Below are positions 54,903 through 63,257 of a stretch of DNA of 64,000 nucleotides, one piece after another; within the stretch, counting starts at the first letter, position 1; the number at the start of each line of letters is the position of its first letter. Origin of the DNA: Pararhizobium sp. YC-54 (GTDB taxonomy: Bacteria > Pseudomonadota > Alphaproteobacteria > Rhizobiales > Rhizobiaceae). The notes under the pieces were generated by a model. The model had not been told where the DNA came from and made no database searches. It worked only from the letters and a program-made list of their open reading frames with translations. The translations under genes were made by a program, and so were the position numbers. The stretch is from the NCBI RefSeq assembly GCF_025847205.1, contig NZ_JAOYTH010000011.1, forward strand, positions 124,001 to 188,000. The letters are read 5' to 3'.

Positions 54903-55320
54903 TCCGCAGCCCTTGCATGGGCACCATCGGTGCAGGTGCGGACGACCACCGCATCGCTGCGGCGACAGGCGGAGATCGAAGCCAGGCTATGGCGGACCGG
55001 ACAAACCCGGCCGTATGACATCAAAGCTGCGCGCGGCAGGTCCATATGGAAACTCTCGTCGTTTACGACAAACCCTCAAACGGTCATCACGGTCATGCGG
55101 AGCCCGACGGAGGGCAGCACCGCTGGTGCAGCCTTGCGGATGCGGGGAGGCATATGGAACAAGGCACACTCAAAATCAATGCAGAAAGTGGCAAAGCGCC
55201 ACAATGCCGCCCAAAGACTTAACGACGCTCGCCGGTTGAATGTCAACAGTGCGCGTGCGCGCCATGTATTTTCAGGTAGCCATCCCCGGCCGGTAGAAGG
55301 ACGATCCGTTTCCGGGCAGA
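54903..55320. other. Intergenic region, no gene seen
   Basis: 418 bp between the corA start (minus strand) and the end of the Mrp gene. No plausible frame, repeat or terminator is recognisable. It must hold the corA-kup promoter. A GC-rich leader near the corA start is a possible Mg2+-sensing region, but I see no known riboswitch core. Confidence 0.4.
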
Positions 55321-56517
55321 TTATTCGAACACGATGTTCGGCATGGCCCTGGCCTTGTCTTTCTGATGGGTTCCGACCTGTTCCCAGACCTTCCTTGCGA
55401 TGTCGCGATAGACGCGGGTGATCTCGCTGTCAGGCTCGGACGCAACGACCGGCGTTCCCGCGTCGGACGTTGCGCGGATGCCCATGGTCAGCGGCACTTC
55501 ACCGAGGAACGGCACACCGAGGCGCTCGGCTTCCTTGCGGGCGCCGCCATGGCCAAAGATATCGTAGCGATTGCCGGTATCGGGGGCGATGAAATAGCTC
55601 ATGTTTTCGACGATGCCGAGCACCGGCACCTCGACCTTGCGGAACATGGCAAGCCCCTTGCGGGCATCGATCAGCGCCAGGTCCTGCGGTGTCGAGACGA
55701 TGACGGCACCCGCCAGCGGCACCTGCTGGGCCATGGTCAGTTGCGCATCGCCGGTGCCCGGCGGCATATCGACGACCAGCACGTCGAGATCGCCCCAGGC
55801 GACCTCGCGCAGCATCTGCAACAGCGCCGACTGGATCATCGGCCCGCGCCAGATCATCGCAACTTCCTCATCGACGAGAAAACCCATCGACATGACCTTC
55901 AGGCCATAATTCTCCATCGGCCGGATCATCCGGCCTTCAATCTGCTGTGGCCGTCCGGAAATTTTCAACAGGCGGGGCATCGACGGGCCGTAGATATCGG
56001 CATCGAGGATGCCGACGCGCAGGCCGTTGGCCTTCAGCGCCAGGGCAAGGTTGACCGAGGTCGTTGATTTGCCGACGCCGCCCTTGCCGGAGGCAACGGC
56101 GATGATCGCGCCGACACCGGGAATGCCGGCTTTCGCCGCAGCCGTCGGCGTGCGTTGCGCCGTCGGTGCAGGTCCGTGGCTGTGACCCGCATGCGAATGG
56201 CCGGCATGACCGGGCTGGGACGGCGCGGCGGCAGGACGTTGAACCGGCGCCGAAGACGAGGCGCCCTTCCTGTCGGCCGTCAGCGCCACCATCGCGCCCT
56301 TGACGCCGGGAATATCCTTGACCACCCGTTCGGCAGCGGCGCGCAGGGGATCGAGTTCGCGGGCCCGCTCGGCCGGCACGGTGATCGAGAAATAGACCTT
56401 GGAATCGGAGATGAAGACATCCGAGACCAGCCCCATATCGACGATATTGCCGTCCATATCCGGTCCGCGAATGCCTCTGAGCTTGTCAAGAACCTGTTCC
56501 TTGGTCACGTCGGTCAT
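55321..56517 (-). CDS. mrp: Mrp/ApbC-type Fe-S cluster carrier ATPase
   Basis: P-loop ATPase that carries and transfers iron-sulfur clusters (Mrp/NBP35 family). 398 residues from the ATG at 56517 (AGGAGTG upstream; frame open to 56586). An N-terminal MIP18/DUF59-like domain (TKEQVLDKLRGIRGPDMDGN, about 1-90) leads through a His/Pro/Ala-rich linker (GHAGHSHAGHSHG at about 130) to the deviant Walker A AVASGKGGVGKSTTSVNLAL (about 165) and VVDMPPGTGDAQL. A typical CxxC cluster-binding pair near the C-terminus is not visible, so cluster binding in this member may use another arrangement. Confidence 0.9.
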   Translation of the reverse strand: MTDVTKEQVLDKLRGIRGPDMDGNIVDMGLVSDVFISDSKVYFSITVPAERARELDPLRAAAERVVKDIPGVKGAMVALTADRKGASSSAPVQRPAAAPSQPGHAGHSHAGHSHGPAPTAQRTPTAAAKAGIPGVGAIIAVASGKGGVGKSTTSVNLALALKANGLRVGILDADIYGPSMPRLLKISGRPQQIEGRMIRPMENYGLKVMSMGFLVDEEVAMIWRGPMIQSALLQMLREVAWGDLDVLVVDMPPGTGDAQLTMAQQVPLAGAVIVSTPQDLALIDARKGLAMFRKVEVPVLGIVENMSYFIAPDTGNRYDIFGHGGARKEAERLGVPFLGEVPLTMGIRATSDAGTPVVASEPDSEITRVYRDIARKVWEQVGTHQKDKARAMPNIVFE

Positions 56518-56910
56518 GTCATTCACTCCTGCCGCCAGCGCGGCTGGTTTGCCCTGCTGTCTCGTCTGTGTTCGATGCACTGACATTTAGATAATCGAGC
56601 CGGAGTGTTTCGCCAATGCGGCGGGAGAGAAAAAACCGGCGCAAAAGGAAAGGCCGCCTCCTGCCGGTTGGTGTCCGTACATCCGGGATCACCTCTGGCT
56701 GAAAGCGGCCTTTTCTGTCGCGACCTTCTTGGGCGCCGTTTTATTATAGTCCCCTCTGGACATGCCATTTACAAAGCAGGAAGCGTGCCAGTTTGGAAAA
56801 GCGTCTGAAAATACCGGTTTCCGGCCTGACTATTTCGCAATGCAGCATCAAACCCGATTACTTATTGTGCAGTTGCGTTGTGCCGCTTTCGCCATTGCCG
56901 GATTTTGCAA
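56518..56910. other. Intergenic region, no gene seen
   Basis: About 390 bp between the Mrp start and the MCP end. There is an AAAGGCCGC block near 56660 with an inverted GCGGCCTTT partner near 56705, which can pair over a long loop. No credible frame is seen. A TATAGT sequence at 56746 could be a -10, without a good -35. Confidence 0.45.
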
Positions 56911-56941
56911 CAAGGGCGCCGGCCACCGGCGCCCTTGTTTT
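56911..56941 (+). terminator. Terminator-like hairpin next to the MCP stop
   Basis: CAAGGGCGCCGG (56911-56922) and CCGGCGCCCTTG (56926-56937) form a perfect 12-bp stem with a short loop, followed by TTTT on the plus strand. It lies 7 bp past the stop of the minus-strand chemoreceptor, but on that strand it is followed by TTGC rather than a T run. So it is either a plus-strand terminator for an unseen transcript or a 3' stabiliser of the chemoreceptor mRNA. Confidence 0.6.
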
Positions 56942-56944
56942 CAC

Positions 56945-59341
56945 TCAAAATTCGTCCCAGCCATCATTCGCCGGAGCGGCAGCGGCTCCGCCGTTCGCCT
57001 GAAACGCACCGGCAAGTTTCTGCCCCAGCGACCGCGCCGGCGATTGGACAGCCGGTGTGATGACGGATGCAGGCCGGATACCCGGTTTCGACAGGGAGGA
57101 GCTGCGCACGGGCGCGGACGGCGCCCGATGCGTCCCGGCGTCCATGGCGACGCGGTTGACGCTTGCCTGCGACGCTTCTCCGAGCCGGAAGTTCGACAGC
57201 AGCGCCGTCAGTGCCGAGGCCTCGGCGGCAAGCGTGTGGCTGGCGGCGGTCGATTCCTCGACCATGGCTGCATTTTGCTGCGTACCCTGATCCATGACGT
57301 TGACGGCACGATTGATATCGTTGAGCCCGATCGACTGTTCACGCGCCGCCTCGACGATGGAGGAGACACGCAGGTTGATCTCATCGACCTCATGAACGAT
57401 CACTTCCAGCGCCTTGCCGGCCTGACCGACCAGTTCGACACCGGTCTTGACCTGCTGGCCGGATTTCGAAATCAGCGCCTTGATCTCTTTCGCCGCATTG
57501 GCGGAACGCTGCGCCAGTTCGCGCACTTCCTGAGCGACAACGGCAAACCCCTTGCCGGCATCGCCTGCACGCGCGGCTTCGACACCGGCGTTAAGGGCGA
57601 GAAGGTTGGTCTGGAAGGCAATTTCATCGATGACACCGATGATGCTTGAGATTTCCTGCGAGGACGTTTCGATCTGGCCGACGGCATCGATGGCGCTCTT
57701 GACGACGGTGCTCGATGTCTGCGCGCCGGACTTCGCCTTGGCAACCAGCTGACCCGCCTCTTCGGCCCGCACGGTCGAATCGCGCACCGAGGCGGTGATC
57801 TCGTCCAGCGCTGCGGCCGTTTCCTCGACGGAGGCCGCCTGCTGTTCCGTACGTTTGGCCAGATCGTCGGCCGAGGACCGGATTTCAGCGGAGCCGGCCT
57901 GAATGCCCAGCGCATTGTTGCCGACCGATTGCAAGGTTTGCTGCAGGGTGCTCATCGAGCTGTTGAAGTCCTCACGCAGAGCATCGAGCGAGCCGATGAA
58001 CGGCGTCATCAGACGGAAGGTCACGTCGCCATCGGCGAGCCGCTGCAGGCCCGTGCCGAGCTCGGTGACGGCAAAGCGCATCTGGCGCTCGTTTTCCTGG
58101 GTCTCGGCAGCGCGGCGCTGGCGTTCTTCCTCGCTGAGCGTGCGGGTCTCGGCAGCCTCAGTCTCCAGACGCTGCTTGGCGATCGTCGCGTCGCGCAAAA
58201 TGGCGAGCGACCGGGCCATGTCGCCGATCTCGTCGTTGCGCTCCGCATCGGCAATGACAATGCCGGTGTTGCCCCTCGCGATTTCGCCCGTTGCATTGAC
58301 GATGGCTTCAAGACGGCGGCGGAAGCGATTGGAGATCAGCACGCCGAGCAACACGAGCAGCACCGAGGCGACGGCGATAATGATGACGGAAATCCAGGCC
58401 ATATGCGTCAGATAGGCAAACACGGTTGCCTTCGGAACGGAGACGATCGCGTACCAGGACGTGTCGGCAAGGAGCTGAACGGGAACGGCGATGGAGAGGA
58501 AATCCGCTCCGTCCGCGCCGGCCGTTTCGACCGGCTTGCCGGGATTGTCGATCATCTGCTGCCAGGCGGCGGCATCGACGCTGCTATCCTTGAAGCTCTT
58601 GCCAAGATTGGCGGCATCGACATGGCTGAGGAAGTTTCCACCCTGGGAAACCAGTGCCACGTTGCCGTCGCCGAGCGGTTTCATTTCGGCCAGTTTCGAT
58701 GTCAGGCTATCGAGGGCAATGTCGATGCCGGTGACGCCGAGCGGCTTGCCATCGACGGTGACGGGACCGACCAGCGTGGTCATCATCACGTCCTTGCCAT
58801 CGACCGCATATTTATAGGGCTCGATCACGACCATCTTCTGCGCCTTGAAAGGCAGCTGGTAGTAGTCGCCCGGCCCGGGCTTGTCATAGTCCGTGAGCGG
58901 CGTCACATTGACCTGGCCACCCGAACGGACCCAGTAAGGGACATAACGGCCGGTCGCGTCATGGCCCGGCTTGTTGACATAGTCTGCATCCTTGCCGTCG
59001 AAGGCGTTCGGCTCCCAGCCGCTCCAGACGCCGAGCGCGATGGGACTGTCCTCGAGTGCCTTCTTCATCATCGCATCGGCCGTGGTACGGTTTGCCGCCC
59101 CGGATGTCTCGAGCGCTGAAAAAACGCTCTGGAAGGTGGAAACGAGCTGGAGGCCTTGGGTCAGCTGCGATTTCAGATCGGCGGCCGTCAATGCTGCGGC
59201 GGCATTCATCTCGTCGACGCTGCGGCGTTTGACTTCGGAATAGGAGATCCAGAACAGTGTGCCGGCGGTCACCACCGTGGCAAAGAGCCCGGTAGCCACA
59301 ACAGAGAATATATTACGGGAAGTCGCAGTCTTGAACAGCAT
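56945..59341 (-). CDS. Methyl-accepting chemotaxis protein with dCache sensor and CheR-tether-like end
   Basis: A 798-residue chemoreceptor (start at 59341 with GAGGA 6 nt upstream). Helix 1 (about 5-30), a periplasmic dCache-like sensor (about 35-315), helix 2 (about 315-340), HAMP, and a long signalling helix region. The tip contains [20 protein letters not shown] and [20 protein letters not shown], the conserved hairpin tip of MCPs. The last residues, NDGWDEF, resemble the xWxxF pentapeptide that tethers CheR and CheB in high-abundance receptors. No che genes are nearby. Periplasmic sensor residues indicate a small-molecule ligand; dCache domains bind amino acids, polyamines and others. 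Confidence 0.92.
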   Translation of the reverse strand: MLFKTATSRNIFSVVATGLFATVVTAGTLFWISYSEVKRRSVDEMNAAAALTAADLKSQLTQGLQLVSTFQSVFSALETSGAANRTTADAMMKKALEDSPIALGVWSGWEPNAFDGKDADYVNKPGHDATGRYVPYWVRSGGQVNVTPLTDYDKPGPGDYYQLPFKAQKMVVIEPYKYAVDGKDVMMTTLVGPVTVDGKPLGVTGIDIALDSLTSKLAEMKPLGDGNVALVSQGGNFLSHVDAANLGKSFKDSSVDAAAWQQMIDNPGKPVETAGADGADFLSIAVPVQLLADTSWYAIVSVPKATVFAYLTHMAWISVIIIAVASVLLVLLGVLISNRFRRRLEAIVNATGEIARGNTGIVIADAERNDEIGDMARSLAILRDATIAKQRLETEAAETRTLSEEERQRRAAETQENERQMRFAVTELGTGLQRLADGDVTFRLMTPFIGSLDALREDFNSSMSTLQQTLQSVGNNALGIQAGSAEIRSSADDLAKRTEQQAASVEETAAALDEITASVRDSTVRAEEAGQLVAKAKSGAQTSSTVVKSAIDAVGQIETSSQEISSIIGVIDEIAFQTNLLALNAGVEAARAGDAGKGFAVVAQEVRELAQRSANAAKEIKALISKSGQQVKTGVELVGQAGKALEVIVHEVDEINLRVSSIVEAAREQSIGLNDINRAVNVMDQGTQQNAAMVEESTAASHTLAAEASALTALLSNFRLGEASQASVNRVAMDAGTHRAPSAPVRSSSLSKPGIRPASVITPAVQSPARSLGQKLAGAFQANGGAAAAPANDGWDEF

Positions 59342-59667
59342 CTCGTATCCTCGCAAGCGCGACGGCAACGGGCGAATGCCTCAGAGTTGCGGCGTCACAT
59401 GAATATCACTTTGGGAAAAGGTGCGGAGGATACAATTCGTGCATGAGCACGGCACGTCATTTCAGACAAACGATGCGCGCAGACTTCAAAGCGTTTCACA
59501 CTCCCGTCCCGATGACCATCGAGGACAGGGATTGCTCAAGCACCCTCCCAGTGAAATCATTCCACCGACAGTAAAGGTGCACCGCAAATCTTAATGTTCG
59601 TCTAAAATGCCGGGGATAATCGTGGCGTCTGCTTTATTCCTGGTCGTCAAGCGATCCGCAAAGCTTA
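59342..59667. other. Intergenic region, no gene seen
   Basis: 326 bp upstream of the MCP start; only short frames. It should hold the MCP promoter on the minus strand. No sigma54 or sigma70 consensus pair is obvious. Confidence 0.4.
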
Positions 59668-59696
59668 GAGCCTCATTTATCGTACGAGACTCTAGC
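59668..59696. repeat. Solo short relative of the 23.6-kb element's terminal repeat
   Basis: AGAGCCTCATTTATCGTACG followed by AGACTCT. It shares GCCTCATTTATCGTACG and the CTCTA end with the right inverted repeat of the element at 23601-23874, and has its own near-symmetric ends (AGAGCCTC / GAGACTCT). It overlaps the stop codon (59692-59694) of the minus-strand LuxR gene. Confidence 0.75.
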
Positions 59697-60447
59697 TGAT
59701 ATACCCCTTCTTCATTGCCTTGACGACAGCCTGCGTGCGGTTGACCGCATCCAGCTTCTTGCTGACATGGTTGAGGTAATGATTGACCGTGTGCTCGGAT
59801 AGCCCGAGGATTCCGGCAATCTCCGAACTCGTCTTGCCGGCGGCAGTCCAGTTGAGGCATTGGATTTCGCGTTCCGACAGGGCGACCGGGGCGCCCTTCC
59901 AGAACGAGCCGATTTCGGTCAGGCGATTGTAGACGTGAATGGCGATCATCTGCAGTTCCATCATTGCAGACATTGGCAGATCGGTGCGTTTTCCCATCCA
60001 GATGACGGTGGCCCGGCTGCCATCGGCATCGTGAACCGGGAAATAATTGGCCTGAAAAATCCCGTGTTCGCGTAACATGGCGATATAGTCGTTGGTCTGC
60101 GGCAGACGGCCGCTCTCCTTTTCCCAATCATCGAGTGTCAACTGGAACGGTGTCGTGGTTTCCCGCAAACGGCGAATGCCGGTCGAATGCTTCAGGAGCG
60201 AGATACTGTCATATGTATTGACCAAATCCGCCGGCATGTTCGACAGGATCGAGGCGCCGGACAGCTTGTCTGCATCGAAGGTCGGAACCGTGCAGACAAG
60301 GAACGTCTTGAAACCGAAGGCCAGTGTGGTCTTCTTCATGTAGCGGATCGCATCGAACTGGGTTTCCAGCGCTGCGATTTCCGAGGCGAAATCTCCACCG
60401 CGCGACTGCTCTTTTTCAATCGGCTCTGCCATCAACGTATCGCGCAT
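59692..60447 (-). CDS. LuxR-type solo regulator (first of tandem pair)
   Basis: A 251-residue regulator with a LuxR-family autoinducer-binding-like domain (about 30-170) and a C-terminal LuxR helix-turn-helix (VALSEREIQCLNWTAAGKTS, then EIAGILGLSEHTVNHYLNHV). No luxI gene is in the window. In the ligand pocket the usual W-x-x-x-Y-x...D-P positions read LVNTYDSISLLKHST: the Tyr is kept, the D-P pair is not. It therefore may not bind acyl-homoserine lactones. GGAG lies 8 nt before the start. Its stop codon is inside a short repeat. The related second regulator starts 114 bp upstream. Confidence 0.85.
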   Translation of the reverse strand: MRDTLMAEPIEKEQSRGGDFASEIAALETQFDAIRYMKKTTLAFGFKTFLVCTVPTFDADKLSGASILSNMPADLVNTYDSISLLKHSTGIRRLRETTTPFQLTLDDWEKESGRLPQTNDYIAMLREHGIFQANYFPVHDADGSRATVIWMGKRTDLPMSAMMELQMIAIHVYNRLTEIGSFWKGAPVALSEREIQCLNWTAAGKTSSEIAGILGLSEHTVNHYLNHVSKKLDAVNRTQAVVKAMKKGYIS

Positions 60448-60560
60448 TCACACACTCCACCGCACAAATGAGTGCGTTGCCGGCCAGCCATTCTGAAGCA
60501 TCGCCGATATTCCACCCTGCTCATCATGCCCGGTTTCCTGCTTGCATTCATAAACATTTC

Positions 60561-61301
60561 TTAATTGATCAATCCGGCACGTATCGCTTTTGCCACGGTC
60601 TGGACGCGATTGACAGAATCCAGCTTGCGGGTGGCACGGCTGAGATAGTGATTGACGGTGTATTCCGAGAGATCCAGGATTTTCGCCATTTCCGTGGTTG
60701 TCTTGCCGGCGGCGGCCCAGTGCAGGCATTCGATTTCGCGCCGCGACAGCACCGCGGGCACGGGCAAGCGCATCTGCTTGATTTCGCTCAGCCGGCCAAA
60801 CAGGTACCCGGCCTTGTAGGTCAACTCCTTCAGCTCGGCGGAATTGACCACCTCGCGATTGCCGCCGAAAGCGACTGCACCACGCGTGCCGTGCACGTCA
60901 TGGACCGGGATGTAGACACCACGCCGCAGGTTGACCCGTTCGAACAGGCTGAGCACCTGATTTCCCTTGCCGTCCGAGCGCCGGTGGGATTCAACGGCCG
61001 TATCATAGGTGAAGGGAATGGTGCTTCTGCGCAGCCGCTCGATGACCGGGCTGCCGGCCATCATGTTGGCCGCATCGTAATTGATCAGGAAATCCTTTGG
61101 CCAGTTCGTCATGACGACGGCGTCCGAAAGGCTGCAGCAGGTTTTCCCCGGCACGACCATCACCAGGAACCCGTGAAAGCCATAGGTGCGCGAAACTTTC
61201 TCCAAAGCCTGGCGGACATCTGCTTCCCGCGTCATCGCTTCCGCACCCCGCTGGTCGGCGGAAACCGTTATGGGTGATAGATGTCCGCTGATATCCGCCA
61301 T
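60561..61301 (-). CDS. LuxR-type solo regulator (second of tandem pair)
   Basis: A 246-residue paralogue of the downstream gene. The ATG at 61301 has the strong ribosome site GGAAGAGGTGAGA; a GTG at 61364 would add 21 residues. Same layout: autoinducer-like domain (MTREADVRQALEKVSRTYGF) and a C-terminal helix-turn-helix (AVLSRREIECLHWAAAGKTT, then EMAKILDLSEYTVNHYLSRA). The ligand pocket reads NWPKDFLINYDAANMMAGSP, with NWP and Tyr kept but the D-P pair replaced by S-P. It may act with its neighbour as a heteromer, as VisN/VisR do, though those genes normally sit in a flagellar cluster. Confidence 0.85.
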   Translation of the reverse strand: MADISGHLSPITVSADQRGAEAMTREADVRQALEKVSRTYGFHGFLVMVVPGKTCCSLSDAVVMTNWPKDFLINYDAANMMAGSPVIERLRRSTIPFTYDTAVESHRRSDGKGNQVLSLFERVNLRRGVYIPVHDVHGTRGAVAFGGNREVVNSAELKELTYKAGYLFGRLSEIKQMRLPVPAVLSRREIECLHWAAAGKTTTEMAKILDLSEYTVNHYLSRATRKLDSVNRVQTVAKAIRAGLIN

Positions 61302-61514
61302 TCTCACCTCTTCCAGGCTCGCACCCAATGAATCCGGCATCACGAGAACCCGTTCCGCCACCACCTCAGGCTTTCTTACCGGTTAAAATTCCGCCCCCCT
61401 TTAAGACGGGCGTTTGAACGTCGCAGGCACAGAATCTGATATATTAAAAACTACAGCTCCGATTTCCCTACGTCCAGTCGATTCACCTAATCAACCGGAA
61501 GGCATCACGAAAGT

Positions 61515-62330
61515 CTAGCGCCCTGGGCCAAGGCGTATTTCCACGTCCTCGCTGATGGCCATCGCCGCCAGGTGAACCGGGCGAGCCCAGTTTTCCAGCT
61601 GCTCCATCGTCACCCGATACGCCGGCCCCGTGACCGAGATGCCGGCGACAAGATCGAACCCGGCATCGTGGATGGGAGCGGCAACACAGCGGATTTCCGT
61701 TTCGTGTTCTTCACGATCAAAGGCATAACCCTGCAATCGTGCCTCGTCCAGATCACGCGTCAAAGAGGCGACGGAAAGATGTGTATTGGCGGTGAACCGG
61801 TGGAATATCAGCTTGCCCAGCGTGTCGGCGAGCCGGTCCGGCGGCAGTACCGACAGCGCCGCTTTCCCAAGGCCGGTACAGTAGACCGGCGACGCATTGC
61901 CGATCTGCGACTGCATCCGGACGGTCTGACGGCTTTCCACCTTGTCGACATAAATGATCTCGGTGCCGCGCAGCACACCCAGATGAACCGTCTCGCCGGT
62001 TTCCTCATGCAACCGGCGCAGATGCGGCGCGGCGACAGTGCGGAACTGGCTCTTCGACCAGGCCCGGTAGGCGAATGTCAGCAGGCGCAGGCCGGGTTCG
62101 TAACAGAGATCGCGCCCCTGCGTCAAAAGCCCCTCTTCGACAAGATGGGAGAGCTGGCGATGCAGCGTACCGCGCGGCTGGCCGGACAAGGCCAGGATGT
62201 CGCTGAACCGCAGCGGCCGGTCTGATGTCACCACGGTCTCCAGTACGGAAAGAACCTTGCCCAGCGTACCGGTACCGCTATTGTGCGCAGCGGCGGGTGA
62301 AGAGATATCCGGTTCATTCCGTTCCATCAT
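61515..62330 (-). CDS. IclR-family transcriptional regulator
   Basis: About 271 residues (ATG at 62330; frame open to 62399). Winged helix-turn-helix at about 25-85 (LGKVLSVLETVVTSDRPLRF, LSGQPRGTLHRQLSHLVEEG) and the IclR ligand domain (about 95-260; EETGETVHLGVLRGTEIIYV, SPVYCTGLGKAALSVLP, RCVAAPIHDAGFDLVAGISV). It is divergent from the SDR gene with 156 bp between starts, and a short sequence TTCCAAATATTGGAA (62413-62427) lies between them, a likely operator. It probably controls the SDR-dgoK genes in response to a sugar acid. Confidence 0.88.
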   Translation of the reverse strand: MMERNEPDISSPAAAHNSGTGTLGKVLSVLETVVTSDRPLRFSDILALSGQPRGTLHRQLSHLVEEGLLTQGRDLCYEPGLRLLTFAYRAWSKSQFRTVAAPHLRRLHEETGETVHLGVLRGTEIIYVDKVESRQTVRMQSQIGNASPVYCTGLGKAALSVLPPDRLADTLGKLIFHRFTANTHLSVASLTRDLDEARLQGYAFDREEHETEIRCVAAPIHDAGFDLVAGISVTGPAYRVTMEQLENWARPVHLAAMAISEDVEIRLGPGR

Positions 62331-62412
62331 ACCTGTCCATTTGACGGGCGCTGCGGCTTCGACCTTGACAAGCCGGCATCCGCAGCACGATAATTCCAAA
62401 TAATAAGAGTCT

Positions 62413-62427
62413 GTTCCAAATATTGGA
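62413..62427. promoter_or_regulatory. Inverted repeat between iclR and SDR genes
   Basis: TTCCAAATATTGGAA is a perfect 7-bp inverted repeat around one base, placed between the divergent regulator and the SDR-dgoK genes, the usual position of an IclR operator. Confidence 0.6.
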
Positions 62428-62486
62428 ACAATACGGATATAAAAGCAAGCTTGGTTTATAGCTGGCTACGTCGGGAGCGAAACATC

Positions 62487-63257
62487 ATGGCTTTGCCAGC
62501 CGCACAATTTCACGACCTCAAGGGGCGTGGCGTCCTGATCACCGGCGGCGGCTCAGGCATCGGCGCTGCCTTGGTCGAAGGCTTTGCCCGGCAGGGTGCC
62601 CGCGTCGCCTTCATCGATATCGCCGAAGCCGATAGCCGGGCGTTGGTGGAGCGGCTTGTCCCCCTTGCCGATCATGCGCCGGTTTTCATTCAAGCCGACC
62701 TGCGCGATGTTCAGGCGATCAAGTCCGCCGTCGATCAGGCCGCCGATGCGATTGGCTCTCTCAGCATCCTCATCAACAATGCCGCGCGCGACGACCGGCA
62801 GCAGCTTGAAGAGGTGACCGAAGCGAGCTGGGACGAAAGCCAGGCCGTCAATTTGCGCCATGTGTTCTTCACCTGCCAGGCTGCAGCACCGCACATGCGG
62901 CGGGCCGGCGGCGGTTCGATCGTCAACTTTTCGTCGATCGCCTTCATGCTCAACATGGGTGAAATTCCGGCTTACGCGACGGCCAAGGCCGGGATTGTCG
63001 GGCTGACCAAATCGCTCGCCGGCAAACTCGGCCCGGACAATATCCGCGTCAATGCGGTGCTGCCGGGCATGGTGGTGACCGAGCGGCAGAAGAAGCTCTG
63101 GATAAACGATGCCGCGATTGCCGGCATGCTGGAAAAACAGTGCCTGAAGCACATGCTCGTCGCAGAAGACATGGTGGGGCCCTGTCTCTTCCTTGCCTCC
63201 GATTGCGCGGCACGGATGACGGCACAGGCCATGATCATCGACGGAGGCGTATTTTAA
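62487..63257 (+). CDS. Short-chain dehydrogenase/reductase
   Basis: A 256-residue classical SDR from the ATG at 62487 (GGGAG upstream). Cofactor motif TGGGSGIG, ARVAFIDIAEADSRALVE (acidic residue suggests NAD preference), NNAARDD, catalytic Ser in SIVNFSSIAF and the YATAK pair (Tyr-x-x-x-Lys). Ends AMIIDGGVF. Its stop overlaps the start of dgoK by one base, so it likely oxidises a sugar or sugar acid in the same pathway (for example a galactose-type dehydrogenase step). Confidence 0.88.
   Translation: MALPAAQFHDLKGRGVLITGGGSGIGAALVEGFARQGARVAFIDIAEADSRALVERLVPLADHAPVFIQADLRDVQAIKSAVDQAADAIGSLSILINNAARDDRQQLEEVTEASWDESQAVNLRHVFFTCQAAAPHMRRAGGGSIVNFSSIAFMLNMGEIPAYATAKAGIVGLTKSLAGKLGPDNIRVNAVLPGMVVTERQKKLWINDAAIAGMLEKQCLKHMLVAEDMVGPCLFLASDCAARMTAQAMIIDGGVF

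Noticed and set aside
54189..55421. Plus-strand frame spanning corA and its upstream gap
   Set aside because: Mostly antisense to corA and Arg-rich; no family features.
59692..61301. Calling the LuxR pair visN/visR
   Set aside because: The tandem arrangement fits, but no flagellar genes are near and I cannot compare sequences; kept as an alternative only.
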